Source: an uncultured Spirochaetaceae bacterium (GTDB lineage Bacteria > Spirochaetota > Spirochaetia > Sphaerochaetales > Sphaerochaetaceae). Taken from it: a stretch of DNA of 41,404 nucleotides. Shown piece after piece: positions 7,188 to 16,213 of this stretch; position 1 is the stretch's first letter; each line of letters opens with the position of its first letter. The position numbers and the translations under genes were made by a program. Location: positions 1 to 41,404 of the forward strand of contig ONWV01000021.1 of the NCBI GenBank assembly GCA_900321635.1, read 5' to 3'. The notes below the pieces were generated by a model, which was given only the letters and a program-made list of their open reading frames with translations, did no database searches and was not told where the DNA came from.

Positions 7188-9353
7188 CTAAACAAGCTCA
7201 AAGTACAGTGCCAGCTTCATATCTTTGTTGAAACCTGCACCTATGACAACATCTCCGACAGGAGTCGAGACTCCGTAGCCTACAGAGATACCCAGATCCC
7301 AGATTCCGGATGAGAAGCAGTCAGAGAACGGAGTCTTGGACTCATACTCTTCTCCGCGGATGCCGTATATGTGAGAGGACCTGATTCCTCCCCTGATGAT
7401 TACGGAGATGTAATCCGAAATCACTCCCTTGAGTAGCATCCACTTGATACCTACTCCGCCTGTGATGAAATCCGTGCAGAATGTGCCGTATGAATAACCC
7501 GGCATTCCTCGCCATCCCCCGTAATCGCCGTAGCTGTCCCTGAGGGCAAGCGGCTCTCTGGATGTGAAGGCAGTGGTCTCGACCCATAACGAGAGGGCCT
7601 GTGAGAATCTGAACGAGTTCTGGCCTTCAAAGCCTATCTTGTAGACCAGAGAGGAATTATCGCTGTCATAGCCGAGTCTTCCGAGAACATCAAGGCGGCC
7701 GCCTTCCATGTGGAAGATGCCGGTCTCATATTTCGGATAATAGACGAAGTCGATGTTGGCAGACGGAATCAGGCGGTGTGTCCTGTCAAGGCCGTCAAAG
7801 TATGCCCAGTTGTTTTCAATCGAACCAAAGACCCTGAGGATGTTGTCCCTTCCGTTTGTCATCAGTACTCCCACTCTGGGTGAGGCGTAGTACTCGATTT
7901 CGTTCTTGGATTCGGACTGAGTGATGTCGGTGAAGCTTGTCAGAGATCCAAGTGTGGCATTTGCCCCGGCTGTCAGGTAGAATCTTTCATCGCCATCGGG
8001 ATTGAGGCAGAACTGAAGCTCGGACGAGAATGCGTAAGTCGTTCCCAGAGTTGCTTTTGCCCTTGTGTCCAGATTCAATGGAGTTCCGCCTATGTCACGG
8101 AAGAAGGCCCTGAGTCTGAATGTGGGATACAACGCGCGTCTTATGCGGTCCGAGCTGTTTTTAAAGTCAAAGCCAAGGCCGATTGACCCGTAGGCTCCGA
8201 AAGCAAGTCTGCTTCTTCCCAGGAAATCCACGTTTCTTTTCTCCTTGGTGGAGACATGGATTTTCTTCTCACGCTCAGGATATTTTGTGAAGTATTCGCC
8301 GGTTCTGTCGGGATTCTTATAGACCTTCTGGTCCTCTGTAAACAGCGAGGCTATGCCTGAGATGAAGTCAGGATAATCCTCAAGGAATGTCTTTCCGCAT
8401 CCGACAATCTCATCAACCTTGCCGAACTCAAGTATGCCGTACTTGTTCACATCAACCCCTATCCAGTAGTCCGAAAGCGGGGCCAGAGCCATGGTGACAG
8501 CCCTGAACGAGACCAGCATGTACCCTTCATATGAGCCCGGAAGGGTCTCATACAACGATGGATCAAAATCCTGGTCCTCGTAGCCTGCCACTGTGACGCA
8601 AATGACGATGTCAAAGCCCTCGAGCCTGGCTCTGTGGATCATTGAGTTACAGACAATGCCTCCGTCCATCAGAACAGGATGGGTTTCCGTGTGAACAGGC
8701 TCAAAAACTGCGGGGATGCTCATGCTGGAACGCATTGCGGTAATCAGTGAGCCTTCGGAGAAGATGACTTCCCTTCCCGTGATCATGTCCGTGGCGTTGC
8801 ATTCGAACGGAATCACAAGGTCCTTGTCAAAATCAATGTCCTCGGGAATGTTGCCGATGCATTTCTCAAAGAGGTTCAGAATTTTGTAATCATCGATGAC
8901 TCCAGGCGAGCCTCCGATGTTATGGTCAAGTGTTATGGATCCGATGTTATCGGAATTGTAGGAGAAGGCCCCTGTGATCTCCTTGTATCCTGATGAGGAA
9001 AGCTCAGTGAAAAGACCTGCAAGGTCGTTGTTCTTGCAGACATTGTAAATGTCTTTGGGAGAATAACCTGCACAGTACAGACCACCCATAAGAGATCCCA
9101 TGCTGGTTCCATACACCTTGTCTATGGGAATACCGTTCTTCTCAAGTGCTTCCAAGATAGGGATATAGGAAAGACCTTTGGCACCTGCACCTGACAATAC
9201 CAGGGCAACCGAAGGCCTGCCTTTGACTGAAGCGGCGGTTTTGGCCTGAGTTTCTGAAAGATTATAGCTAAGCAAAGTCCTTTCCTGATTCGAAGAAAAG
9301 ACCGAAAGTATCAAAACACAGACAAACAGGACGATGGACAGACTTCTTTTCAT
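7188..9353 (-). CDS. Patatin-like phospholipase fused to a C-terminal outer-membrane barrel (PlpD-like)
   Basis: 721 residues. Residues 1-20 are a Sec signal. Residues about 48-300 form a patatin domain with the oxyanion-hole motif GAGAKG (55-60), the nucleophile elbow GTSMG (Ser84) and the catalytic Asp in DGG (Asp230). Residues about 375-721 are rich in amphipathic strands (RLAFGAYGSIGLGFDF, FYLTAGANATLG) and end KLALYFELV, as expected of a transmembrane barrel. This is the layout of type Vd autotransporters such as PlpD, which place a phospholipase A at the cell surface. A distinct POTRA domain is not obvious to me. The ATG is preceded by GGGGGAG. The catalytic dyad is intact, so activity is expected. 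Confidence 0.88.
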   Translation of the reverse strand: MKRSLSIVLFVCVLILSVFSSNQERTLLSYNLSETQAKTAASVKGRPSVALVLSGAGAKGLSYIPILEALEKNGIPIDKVYGTSMGSLMGGLYCAGYSPKDIYNVCKNNDLAGLFTELSSSGYKEITGAFSYNSDNIGSITLDHNIGGSPGVIDDYKILNLFEKCIGNIPEDIDFDKDLVIPFECNATDMITGREVIFSEGSLITAMRSSMSIPAVFEPVHTETHPVLMDGGIVCNSMIHRARLEGFDIVICVTVAGYEDQDFDPSLYETLPGSYEGYMLVSFRAVTMALAPLSDYWIGVDVNKYGILEFGKVDEIVGCGKTFLEDYPDFISGIASLFTEDQKVYKNPDRTGEYFTKYPEREKKIHVSTKEKRNVDFLGRSRLAFGAYGSIGLGFDFKNSSDRIRRALYPTFRLRAFFRDIGGTPLNLDTRAKATLGTTYAFSSELQFCLNPDGDERFYLTAGANATLGSLTSFTDITQSESKNEIEYYASPRVGVLMTNGRDNILRVFGSIENNWAYFDGLDRTHRLIPSANIDFVYYPKYETGIFHMEGGRLDVLGRLGYDSDNSSLVYKIGFEGQNSFRFSQALSLWVETTAFTSREPLALRDSYGDYGGWRGMPGYSYGTFCTDFITGGVGIKWMLLKGVISDYISVIIRGGIRSSHIYGIRGEEYESKTPFSDCFSSGIWDLGISVGYGVSTPVGDVVIGAGFNKDMKLALYFELV

Positions 9354-9369
9354 ATGCTCCCCCTACTTT

Positions 9370-9378
9370 ATTATAACA
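9370..9378 (-). promoter_or_regulatory. Extended -10 promoter for the patatin gene
   Basis: On the minus strand TGTTATAAT, an extended -10 (TGnTATAAT) without a good -35. The predicted start near 9363 is at the edge of the ribosome-binding site, so the leader would be very short. A CAACTG/CAGTTG hairpin (9384-9397) lies just upstream. Confidence 0.45.
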
Positions 9379-9447
9379 TAAGGCAACTGTGCAGTTGGTT
9401 TTTTCTGTGCTATCCTTTTTGAAGTAAAACTTATTTGGAGATGCGAT

Positions 9448-10347
9448 ATGAGGAAACTTGTTTCGGTTCTGCTTATGCTTCTGGTCTTTGCAATGGCACT
9501 TGCCGCACTTGATTTTACTGCGGTAGACAAGCTTTTTGACCAGGGAATTGACAATCAGAAGGTCTATGACACTCTTCAGACAATGCTCAAGGATGCAAAA
9601 ACTCCTGTCGAGAAATCGGAAGTACTGTGGAGACTTTCAAGGATCTGCGTCGATCTTGGAGACAGGATGGATGAAAAGGCCAAGGATGCCAAATTCGCCA
9701 TTTACACAGAGGGTGAGAACTATGCCCTTCAGTCAATAGAGGCGAATCCCAACTATCTGGCATATCTTTGGAAATGCGCCAACATAGGTCGCTATGGGCA
9801 GACAAAGGGAGTCATGGACTCACTTGGAAAAGTCAAACCGATGAAGGCAGATATCAGGGTCATCACCGATGATTTTGGTGTTGTGGATTCATCCGAGACC
9901 TGGTACACACTGGGCGTTCTTCAGAACAAGGTTCCCGGAATCTTCGGCGGAGACAGCGTGGCAGCCATCAGCTACATGAGAGCTTCCTGTGACACAATTC
10001 CTGCATCTTATATCTACGGCGGAACTTACATGGAGCTTGCCGAGCAGCTTTACAGCAGAGACTGGAGTGCAAAAAAGCGCGCTTCCGAAATCGAGAAGAT
10101 GAAGAAGAAGTGGGATAAAGAGACTAAGAGCAACTTTGACAAGTACGCCTACTACGAGGGCTCAAAGGGCGCTGATGCATATCCTATCTGGACAAAGACA
10201 AAGCTCTCAGCCATGAGCGACAGACAGGAGGCTCTGGTCATCCTTAAGTATGCACAGGCTGTGTACAACTCAAGGTCCAATCATACCATAGCCGATGACA
10301 AGTCATATGCAGAGATCCAGGAGCTTATAGACAAATGGACAAAGTAG
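9448..10347 (+). CDS. Secreted TPR-like helical repeat protein
   Basis: 299 residues with signal peptide MRKLVSVLLMLLVFAMALA|A, so periplasmic. The remainder consists of helical hairpins typical of TPR-like proteins: VEKSEVLWRLSRICVDLGDR, NYLAYLWKCANIGRYGQ, and VPGIFGGDSVAAISYMRA, the last being the loop often seen in bacterial TPR proteins such as the TRAP-associated TatT family. No TRAP transporter gene lies nearby, so a TatT role is not supported. The ATG has Shine-Dalgarno GGAG (9437-9440). A possible extended -10 (TGCTATCCT, 9408-9416) lies upstream, and a terminator follows. It is divergent from the patatin gene. Confidence 0.8.
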   Translation: MRKLVSVLLMLLVFAMALAALDFTAVDKLFDQGIDNQKVYDTLQTMLKDAKTPVEKSEVLWRLSRICVDLGDRMDEKAKDAKFAIYTEGENYALQSIEANPNYLAYLWKCANIGRYGQTKGVMDSLGKVKPMKADIRVITDDFGVVDSSETWYTLGVLQNKVPGIFGGDSVAAISYMRASCDTIPASYIYGGTYMELAEQLYSRDWSAKKRASEIEKMKKKWDKETKSNFDKYAYYEGSKGADAYPIWTKTKLSAMSDRQEALVILKYAQAVYNSRSNHTIADDKSYAEIQELIDKWTK

Positions 10348-10364
10348 AGTCTGACTCTGCACAC

Positions 10365-10397
10365 AGGGGACTTCTCAAGAGGTCCCCTATTTCTTTG
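10365..10397 (+). terminator. Rho-independent terminator
   Basis: A 9-bp stem, AGGGGACTT (10365-10373) / AGGTCCCCT (10380-10388), loop CTCAAG, followed by ATTTCTTT. It ends the TPR-like gene and separates it from the EF-G2 promoter. Confidence 0.8.
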
Positions 10398-10405
10398 TAT
10401 ACCAA

Positions 10406-10434
10406 TTAACAAACGAAAACTTTTGTGTTAGGAT
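10406..10434 (+). promoter_or_regulatory. Promoter of the EF-G2 gene, apparently leaderless
   Basis: TTAACA (10406-10411), a 17-bp spacer, TAGGAT (10429-10434) with the extended element TGT in front. Only 7 nt separate the -10 box from the ATG at 10442, so transcription should begin at or next to the start codon. No Shine-Dalgarno is present in the intervening TCTGCCC. Confidence 0.55.
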
Positions 10435-10441
10435 TCTGCCC

Positions 10442-12481
10442 ATGATATCAGAGAAAACAAGAAACATAGGAATAATCGCTCATATTGATGCCGGAAAGAC
10501 GACAACCACCGAGCGTATCCTCTTCTATACAGGTGAGAACCACCGTATCGGCGAAGTCGATAACGGTGAGGCCACAATGGACTGGATGGAGCAGGAACAG
10601 GACAGAGGAATCACAATCACAAGTGCTGCCACAACCTGCTACTGGCGCGATACTCAGATAAACATCATCGACACTCCGGGTCACGTCGACTTCACAGCTG
10701 AGGTCGAAAGATCACTCAGAGTCCTTGACGGAGCCGTAGGCGTCTTCTGTGCCGTAGGCGGTGTGGAGCCTCAGAGCGAGACAGTCTGGAGACAGGCCAA
10801 TACATATAACGTTCCAAGAATCGCATTCATCAACAAAATGGACCGTCTCGGAGCGGATTTCTATGCTGCAGTTGAAGATATCAGAACAAAACTTAAAGAA
10901 GAGACAGTTCCGCTATTCATCCCAGTTGGGAAAGAAAGCCACTTTGAAGGTGTGATAGACCTTCTTAAAATGAAGATGGTCACCTTTGATCCCGAGACAA
11001 GCGGATATGAGTATTCCTACTCAGACATTCCCGCCGACATGCAGGATGAAGCTCAGAAATGGAGAGAGAAACTTTTAGACAGCGTTTCAAGCTACTCTGA
11101 TGAAATCACAGAGCTTTACTTTGCAGGAGAGGACATTCCTGTTCAGATGATTCTGGATGTTCTTAGAAAGTGCACAATCGAGAGGCAGCTTCTTCCTGTC
11201 TTCTGCGGATCGTCACTCAAGGACATAGGTGTTCAGTGCCTTCTGGACGGAATTGTTGACCTTCTCCCCTCTCCCAACGACATTCCTCCTGCTTCGGGAA
11301 TAGTCATCAAGAAGGACAAGGAAGAAGAGGTTCAAGTCAAGAACGACCCCAAGGCTCCGCCTTTGGCTCTTGTTTTCAAGATTCAGTATGACCGTGAGGC
11401 CGGACCTTTGGCCTTTGTCAGAGTCTACTCAGGAGTTCTTAAAAAGAGCTCGGCCATTTTGAACATCTCAAAGAAAAAGCGTGAGAGGATCAACCGTCTT
11501 CTCAGAATGCATTCCAACAGACCCGAGGAACTTCAGGAGCTTCAGGCAGGTGATATCGGAGTAATAGTAGGCTTTAAGCTTGCACAGACAGGAGATACCA
11601 TAGGATCGGAAGGAGCCCAGATTCTTCTTGAAAAGATGAGCTTCCCCGTTCCTGTAATCTCAATTGCCATTGAGCCTGCCAACGCAAGTGAGCAGGAAAA
11701 GCTCAAGAAGACCCTTGAGATTCTCTCTTTGGAAGACCCGACTTTCACATACAAGGACAACGAAGAGACCGGACAGCTGATCATCAGCGGAATGGGAGAG
11801 CTTCATCTGGATGTCCTTGTCACAAGAATCACAAAGGAATTCAAGGTCAACTGCAACATCGGAAAGCCTCAGGTAACATACAGAGAAAGCATCACAAGCA
11901 CCGTGGAAAAATCCTTCACCTTCAGCAAAGTCCTTGCAGGAAAGGAAAACAGCGCCACGGTCACTCTCAGACTCACACCGCAGGCTGCAAAGAGCGGAAA
12001 CAGCTACGAGAACCTTGTCTCTTCAAAGGTCATGCCGCCTGAGTTCTTTGATGCCATTGAGCGCGGAGTCCAGAACTCCTTCAGAAGCGGCATAAAGTAC
12101 GGCTATGAGGTCTGTGACATGAAGGTTGAGCTTACCGATGTGAAGTACAACGAGCTTACCGCAACAGAGTTTGCCTACGAAGCCTGCGCCGCAATGTGTT
12201 TTGATGCGGCAGCCCAGGAAGCCGGCCCTGTTCTGATGGAGCCGATAATGGATGTGACTCTGATTGTGCCGTCCCAGTATGTGGGAGACACAATCTCCAG
12301 CCTGACCCAGCGCGGAGGCATTGTCTCCAGCATGGAAAGCAGACCATCTGCAGACCATATCAACGCCCAGGCACCGCTGTCACACCTGTTCGGTTACTCC
12401 ACTGCTCTTCGCTCCTCTACCCAAGGCAGAGGAACATTCAGCATGGAGTTCAGCCACTACGCCCAGAAACTGGACAGATAA
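10442..12481 (+). CDS. Elongation factor G paralogue, spirochaete EF-G2 type (ribosome recycling)
   Basis: 679 residues, full length. The GTPase domain is canonical: P-loop AHIDAGKT (14-21), DTPGHVDF with catalytic His81, and NKMD (131-134). Domain IV lacks the usual GG.GQYG loop and is strongly diverged ([18 protein letters not shown]), while the end [15 protein letters not shown] resembles Borrelia EF-G2. In Borrelia burgdorferi, EF-G2 was reported to work with ribosome recycling factor and not in translocation; the same role here is inference from similarity recalled, not searched. The frr gene is also in this window (31050). The ATG lies 7 nt from a -10 box, without a Shine-Dalgarno, so the mRNA is probably leaderless. 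Confidence 0.9.
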   Translation: MISEKTRNIGIIAHIDAGKTTTTERILFYTGENHRIGEVDNGEATMDWMEQEQDRGITITSAATTCYWRDTQINIIDTPGHVDFTAEVERSLRVLDGAVGVFCAVGGVEPQSETVWRQANTYNVPRIAFINKMDRLGADFYAAVEDIRTKLKEETVPLFIPVGKESHFEGVIDLLKMKMVTFDPETSGYEYSYSDIPADMQDEAQKWREKLLDSVSSYSDEITELYFAGEDIPVQMILDVLRKCTIERQLLPVFCGSSLKDIGVQCLLDGIVDLLPSPNDIPPASGIVIKKDKEEEVQVKNDPKAPPLALVFKIQYDREAGPLAFVRVYSGVLKKSSAILNISKKKRERINRLLRMHSNRPEELQELQAGDIGVIVGFKLAQTGDTIGSEGAQILLEKMSFPVPVISIAIEPANASEQEKLKKTLEILSLEDPTFTYKDNEETGQLIISGMGELHLDVLVTRITKEFKVNCNIGKPQVTYRESITSTVEKSFTFSKVLAGKENSATVTLRLTPQAAKSGNSYENLVSSKVMPPEFFDAIERGVQNSFRSGIKYGYEVCDMKVELTDVKYNELTATEFAYEACAAMCFDAAAQEAGPVLMEPIMDVTLIVPSQYVGDTISSLTQRGGIVSSMESRPSADHINAQAPLSHLFGYSTALRSSTQGRGTFSMEFSHYAQKLDR

Positions 12482-12521
12482 TTATCACTGACGTCTGATA
12501 TTTATCTTTTATTTTCTCCTC

Positions 12522-12530
12522 TGATATTAT
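12522..12530 (+). promoter_or_regulatory. Possible extended -10 for the second EF-G gene
   Basis: TGATATTAT, an extended -10 with no clear -35. A start near 12537 would give a leader of about 80 nt carrying the Shine-Dalgarno AGGAGGG. Confidence 0.35.
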
Positions 12531-12619
12531 ACAATGTGTAAGGTTGTCCGAACAAAGCAACCAAGTGAAAGTGTTTTCATAAAAAAATGCACATATCGCC
12601 AACGTTCTAGGAGGGAATT

Positions 12620-14707
12620 ATGGCTCTTTCAACGAAAGACATCAGAAACGTCGCCATTGCAGGTCATAACGGAACCGGAAAGACTTCTCTTTTCGAGCAG
12701 TTCCTGTACTACAGCAATGTGATCTCAAGACCTGAAACGGTCGAGTCCGGTAAGACAACCAGTGACTACACCGAAGAGGAAATCTCAAGAAAGATTTCAA
12801 TCCACGCAGCACTTGCCAACATCGCTTGGGAAGGAAAGTCGATCAACTTCATCGACACCCCGGGTACTGCAGACTTCGTAGGAGAGGTCACCTGCGGTTT
12901 CAGGACCTGTGAGTCAGCCCTCATGGTTGTTGATGCACGTGACGGTGCCCAGATTGAGACTATCAAGCTTTGGAGAAACCTCAACCAGCGCAACAAGCCA
13001 AGGATTGTCTTCTTGAACAAGATGGAGCGTGAGAGAGTTGACTACGGTGCAACATTCAACCACCTCAAGGAAGAGTTCAAGACAACATTCGTTCCTGTCG
13101 CAATCCCGATGGGCAACGGAACAGACTTCAAGGGAGTCATCAACCTGATTGAGAACAAGGCTTATTTCTTCAAGGCCGGCCAGAAAGAGACAGTCGGAGA
13201 CATTCCAGCAGAGTATTCAGACGAGGTCGAGCAGTACAGAGAGACCCTCATCGAGGCAGCTGCCGAGGGTACCGAAGAGCTGATGGAGAAATATCTTGAG
13301 GAAATGACACTTACTCCGGAAGAGATCCACACCGGTCTCAAGGAAGGACTTAAGAACAACGTTCTGGTTCCTGTCTTCTGCGGAAGCACACAGAACAACG
13401 CTGGTATCACAAACCTTCTTGACTTCATCGCCGACATCGCACCTTCCCCGGAGGGAGCTCAGGACGACATTGTCAAGGAAGACGGTTCAGAGGCAAAGAT
13501 TACAGTCGGTGACGGAGCTCTTGCCGCATTCTGCTTCAAGACAGCCATTGACCAGTTCTCCGGAAAGCTTTCCTACATCAAGGTCATCAACGGAAAACTC
13601 ACAGGCGAGTCCGACATCTTCAATCCGGAGCTCGGAAAGAAGGAAAAGCCGGGTAAGGTCTACAGAGCAATCGGAAAGAAGCTCGTCGAGACAGACGCTC
13701 TTGTTCCTGGTGACATCGGAATCATCGCAAAGAGCAACGTCGCAGCTACAAACTGCACCCTCCTTGCCGGTCCGGATCAGAAGTTCACATTCAAGCCGCT
13801 CAGACTGCCCAACCCGATTTATTCTCTTGCAATCTCTGCAGCAGATAAGAAGTCCGAAGACAAGATGAACGACTCACTGCACAGAATCACCGAAGAGGAT
13901 CTGACCTTCCAGGTCGGTTACAACGAGGAGACAAAGCAGACAACAGTCTCCGGAATGGGAGAGCTTCACATCGGAATGATCCTTGACAAGATCAAGGAGA
14001 AGCAGAAGATCCAGATCAACACCAAGCTTCCGCGCGTCGCATATCGTGAGACCATCACAAAGAAGAGCGGAATCGTCGAGTATGCACATAAGAAGCAGTC
14101 AGGCGGACACGGTCAGTACGGTAAAGTTCTCATTGAGATCGCACCGACAGAGCGCGGACAGTACTACACCTTCGAGAACGTCGTCAAGGGCGGTTCTGTT
14201 TCCAAGGGTTATGTCCCTGGAATCGAGAAAGGACTTCACGACCAGATGGAGGAAGGATTCCTCGCCGGTTACCCGATGGTTGACATCGGAGTCACCCTGG
14301 TTGATGGTAAGGAGCACCCGGTTGATTCTTCAGAAATGGCATTCAGACTTGCAGCTAAGGGCGCAATGAAGCTTGCTATCGAAAAAGCAGGTCCGGTTCT
14401 TTTGGAGCCGTTCGCAAAGCTTTCTGTCTACATTGACAACCAGTATCTCGGAGACATCCTCTCTGACCTCTCATCCAAGCGCGGAAGAGTTCTTGGACAG
14501 GAAGACCTCGGTGGTAACATGGTCCAGGTCAACGCAGAAGTCCCGCAGGCCGAGCTTCTCAACTATGCCATTGACCTTAAGTCAATGACATCAGGAACAG
14601 GTTCATTCGAGCTTGAGTTCGACCACTATGAGACTCTTGCAGGCAAGCTTGCTGAAGATGTAATCAAGGCATCCAAGGAAGCAGCTGCAGCTGAGGAAAA
14701 CAAGTAA
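12620..14707 (+). CDS. Divergent elongation factor G-like GTPase
   Basis: 695 residues with all five EF-G domains. The P-loop is GHNGTGKTS (15-23). Two key GTPase positions differ from canonical [11 protein letters not shown] is DTPGTADF, so the catalytic His is Thr83, and NKxD is NKME (133-136). Switch I also differs (EEEISRKISI for QERERGITI). Domain IV keeps the decoding-site loop (KKQSGGHGQYG, near 490-500), unlike the neighbouring EF-G2. This fits the EF-G-like subfamily in which the catalytic His is often Tyr or another residue. Whether it is the translocase or an auxiliary factor cannot be settled here. Strong Shine-Dalgarno AGGAGGG, and a bidirectional terminator follows. Confidence 0.9.
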   Translation: MALSTKDIRNVAIAGHNGTGKTSLFEQFLYYSNVISRPETVESGKTTSDYTEEEISRKISIHAALANIAWEGKSINFIDTPGTADFVGEVTCGFRTCESALMVVDARDGAQIETIKLWRNLNQRNKPRIVFLNKMERERVDYGATFNHLKEEFKTTFVPVAIPMGNGTDFKGVINLIENKAYFFKAGQKETVGDIPAEYSDEVEQYRETLIEAAAEGTEELMEKYLEEMTLTPEEIHTGLKEGLKNNVLVPVFCGSTQNNAGITNLLDFIADIAPSPEGAQDDIVKEDGSEAKITVGDGALAAFCFKTAIDQFSGKLSYIKVINGKLTGESDIFNPELGKKEKPGKVYRAIGKKLVETDALVPGDIGIIAKSNVAATNCTLLAGPDQKFTFKPLRLPNPIYSLAISAADKKSEDKMNDSLHRITEEDLTFQVGYNEETKQTTVSGMGELHIGMILDKIKEKQKIQINTKLPRVAYRETITKKSGIVEYAHKKQSGGHGQYGKVLIEIAPTERGQYYTFENVVKGGSVSKGYVPGIEKGLHDQMEEGFLAGYPMVDIGVTLVDGKEHPVDSSEMAFRLAAKGAMKLAIEKAGPVLLEPFAKLSVYIDNQYLGDILSDLSSKRGRVLGQEDLGGNMVQVNAEVPQAELLNYAIDLKSMTSGTGSFELEFDHYETLAGKLAEDVIKASKEAAAAEENK

Positions 14708-14726
14708 GATCTTGCTGACAAGGCAA

Positions 14727-14761
14727 ATAAAAATGGGAATCCGTGAGGGTTCCCATTTTTT
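14727..14761. terminator. Bidirectional rho-independent terminator
   Basis: Stem AAATGGGAA / TTCCCATTT around loop TCCGTGAGGG, with A-run left and T-run right. It lies between two converging genes (EF-G-like and the barrel gene) and can serve both. Confidence 0.85.
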
Positions 14762-14779
14762 ATCTAAGAATGATTGAAT

Positions 14780-15451
14780 TCAGAACTTATAGGTAATACC
14801 TGCTCTGGCGCTTACCGAGAAGCCCATTGTAAAAATGGCAGTTCTGGTTTCGGAGTTTCTGAAGTAAGTACCATCTTCTTCCATGAAACCGAACTCAGCC
14901 CGGTCGATTGTGATGAAAGTCAGATCGGGAACGATGCCGAATCTGGCGGTGAAATGCTTGTTGAAAACATAGACTCCTTCAAGGATAAGTCCCACTCCGA
15001 CCAGATCCTGCACATAATTGAACTCAAACGCTTTATTGTGCATAATACCCATGGTCACATTTGTGATAACTCCACCCACATTGAATTTGATATCACTGTC
15101 AGCTTTTCCCAGAACGACATAGCCGCCTACACGTTTCTTTGATCCGGTACGTTTAAGATCCGCATCTGCCGGCACATCGATATCTGCAACTGTAAAGTGT
15201 GTCGGAAGCAGAAGATACTCATATTCAAGTCTTGTATACCAGCGGTTTCCGAACTGGACATCATAACCGCCGTATACGGAAAGACCTGCCACAGTTGATG
15301 TGATTGGCTGTGAAGTGTCGTATCTTCTTCCATCCGCCGTTATGTAGTCGAAGCTCACTCCGCCGAAGAACGTGCTGTTCTTGATCTCCAATGCAGACAG
15401 AAAGCCTGCAATCACAACAAGAAATAAAACGACGGTTATAGCTTTTTTCAT
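14780..15451 (-). CDS. Small predicted outer-membrane beta-barrel protein
   Basis: 223 residues with a signal peptide (MKKAITVVLFLVVIAGFLSA|L). The mature part has repeated amphipathic strands (SVYGGYDVQFGNRWYTRLEY, VNVGG-type turns) and ends FSVSARAGITYKF, a strand with C-terminal Phe typical of BamA-recognised barrels. Size fits an 8-10-strand barrel of the OmpA/OmpW kind. Function is unknown. The ATG lies 3 nt after the trmB stop, with its ribosome-binding site inside trmB, so it is the last gene of the mfd-trmB operon. Confidence 0.82.
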   Translation of the reverse strand: MKKAITVVLFLVVIAGFLSALEIKNSTFFGGVSFDYITADGRRYDTSQPITSTVAGLSVYGGYDVQFGNRWYTRLEYEYLLLPTHFTVADIDVPADADLKRTGSKKRVGGYVVLGKADSDIKFNVGGVITNVTMGIMHNKAFEFNYVQDLVGVGLILEGVYVFNKHFTARFGIVPDLTFITIDRAEFGFMEEDGTYFRNSETRTAIFTMGFSVSARAGITYKF

Positions 15452-15454
15452 ATC

Positions 15455-16213
15455 TCACTCTCCTCTCTTTTCTACCCAGACTTCGTTTATCACATAGTCT
15501 TTCTCAAGACCCTTTCTCTCAAATCCCGTCTCAGGTCTCCATGGCCGCTCGGGTGCAAAGCCTCCGTACGGGTTTTCAAGGCTGCTCACCTTATCAAAGA
15601 CCTCAAGCATCTGCTTGGCATATTCTTCCCAATCAGTGACGCAGTAGATATAGCCGCCCTTTTTCAGCTTGGACGCAAGAAGCTCTGCAAACGGAACTTG
15701 TATCAGGCGCTTTTTGTGATGTCTCTTTTTGGGCCATGGATCCGGGAAAAACACATGAAAGCCGTCAACAGAGCTATCCTGAACCATGTCCTGTAGAACC
15801 TGAACGGCATCGAACCTCATTACTTTCAGATTCTTCAGGCCCTCTTTTGAGGCATTTGCAAGAAGCTTGGAAAAACCGTAGAGGAATACCTCTATTCCTA
15901 TGTAATTGGTATCAGGATTGGCCTTGGCAATCTTGAGGGTGCTTTCTCCCATTCCGAATCCGATCTCGATTACAACAGGATTTTTGTTTCCGAATACCTT
16001 CTGAAAATCAAGCTTCTCATTTTCCGAATAAGGGATGGCATAATCGTGATAATGGTCCTTCAGGGCCTGAATCTGATAGTCCTTGAGCTTCTGGCCGCGA
16101 AGGACAAAGCTCTTTATCTCACGCCAGCCGTTAGACTGTCGGCGCTCAACACGGGCAAGATTGGGATAAAGGTCAAAAATGCTTTTCTCTTCTTCTGTAA
16201 GAGTCTCTGTCAT
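15455..16213 (-). CDS. trmB: tRNA (guanine-N7-)-methyltransferase TrmB
   Basis: 252 residues. It methylates G46 of tRNA using S-adenosylmethionine. The SAM-binding motif is VVIEIGFGMGEST (near 80-92) and the family signature HVFFPDPWPKKRHHKKRL is present. There is an N-terminal extension of roughly 40 residues relative to short TrmB proteins. Its ATG overlaps the mfd stop by 4 nt (ATGA at 16210-16213), indicating translational coupling. Confidence 0.95.
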   Translation of the reverse strand: MTETLTEEEKSIFDLYPNLARVERRQSNGWREIKSFVLRGQKLKDYQIQALKDHYHDYAIPYSENEKLDFQKVFGNKNPVVIEIGFGMGESTLKIAKANPDTNYIGIEVFLYGFSKLLANASKEGLKNLKVMRFDAVQVLQDMVQDSSVDGFHVFFPDPWPKKRHHKKRLIQVPFAELLASKLKKGGYIYCVTDWEEYAKQMLEVFDKVSSLENPYGGFAPERPWRPETGFERKGLEKDYVINEVWVEKRGE

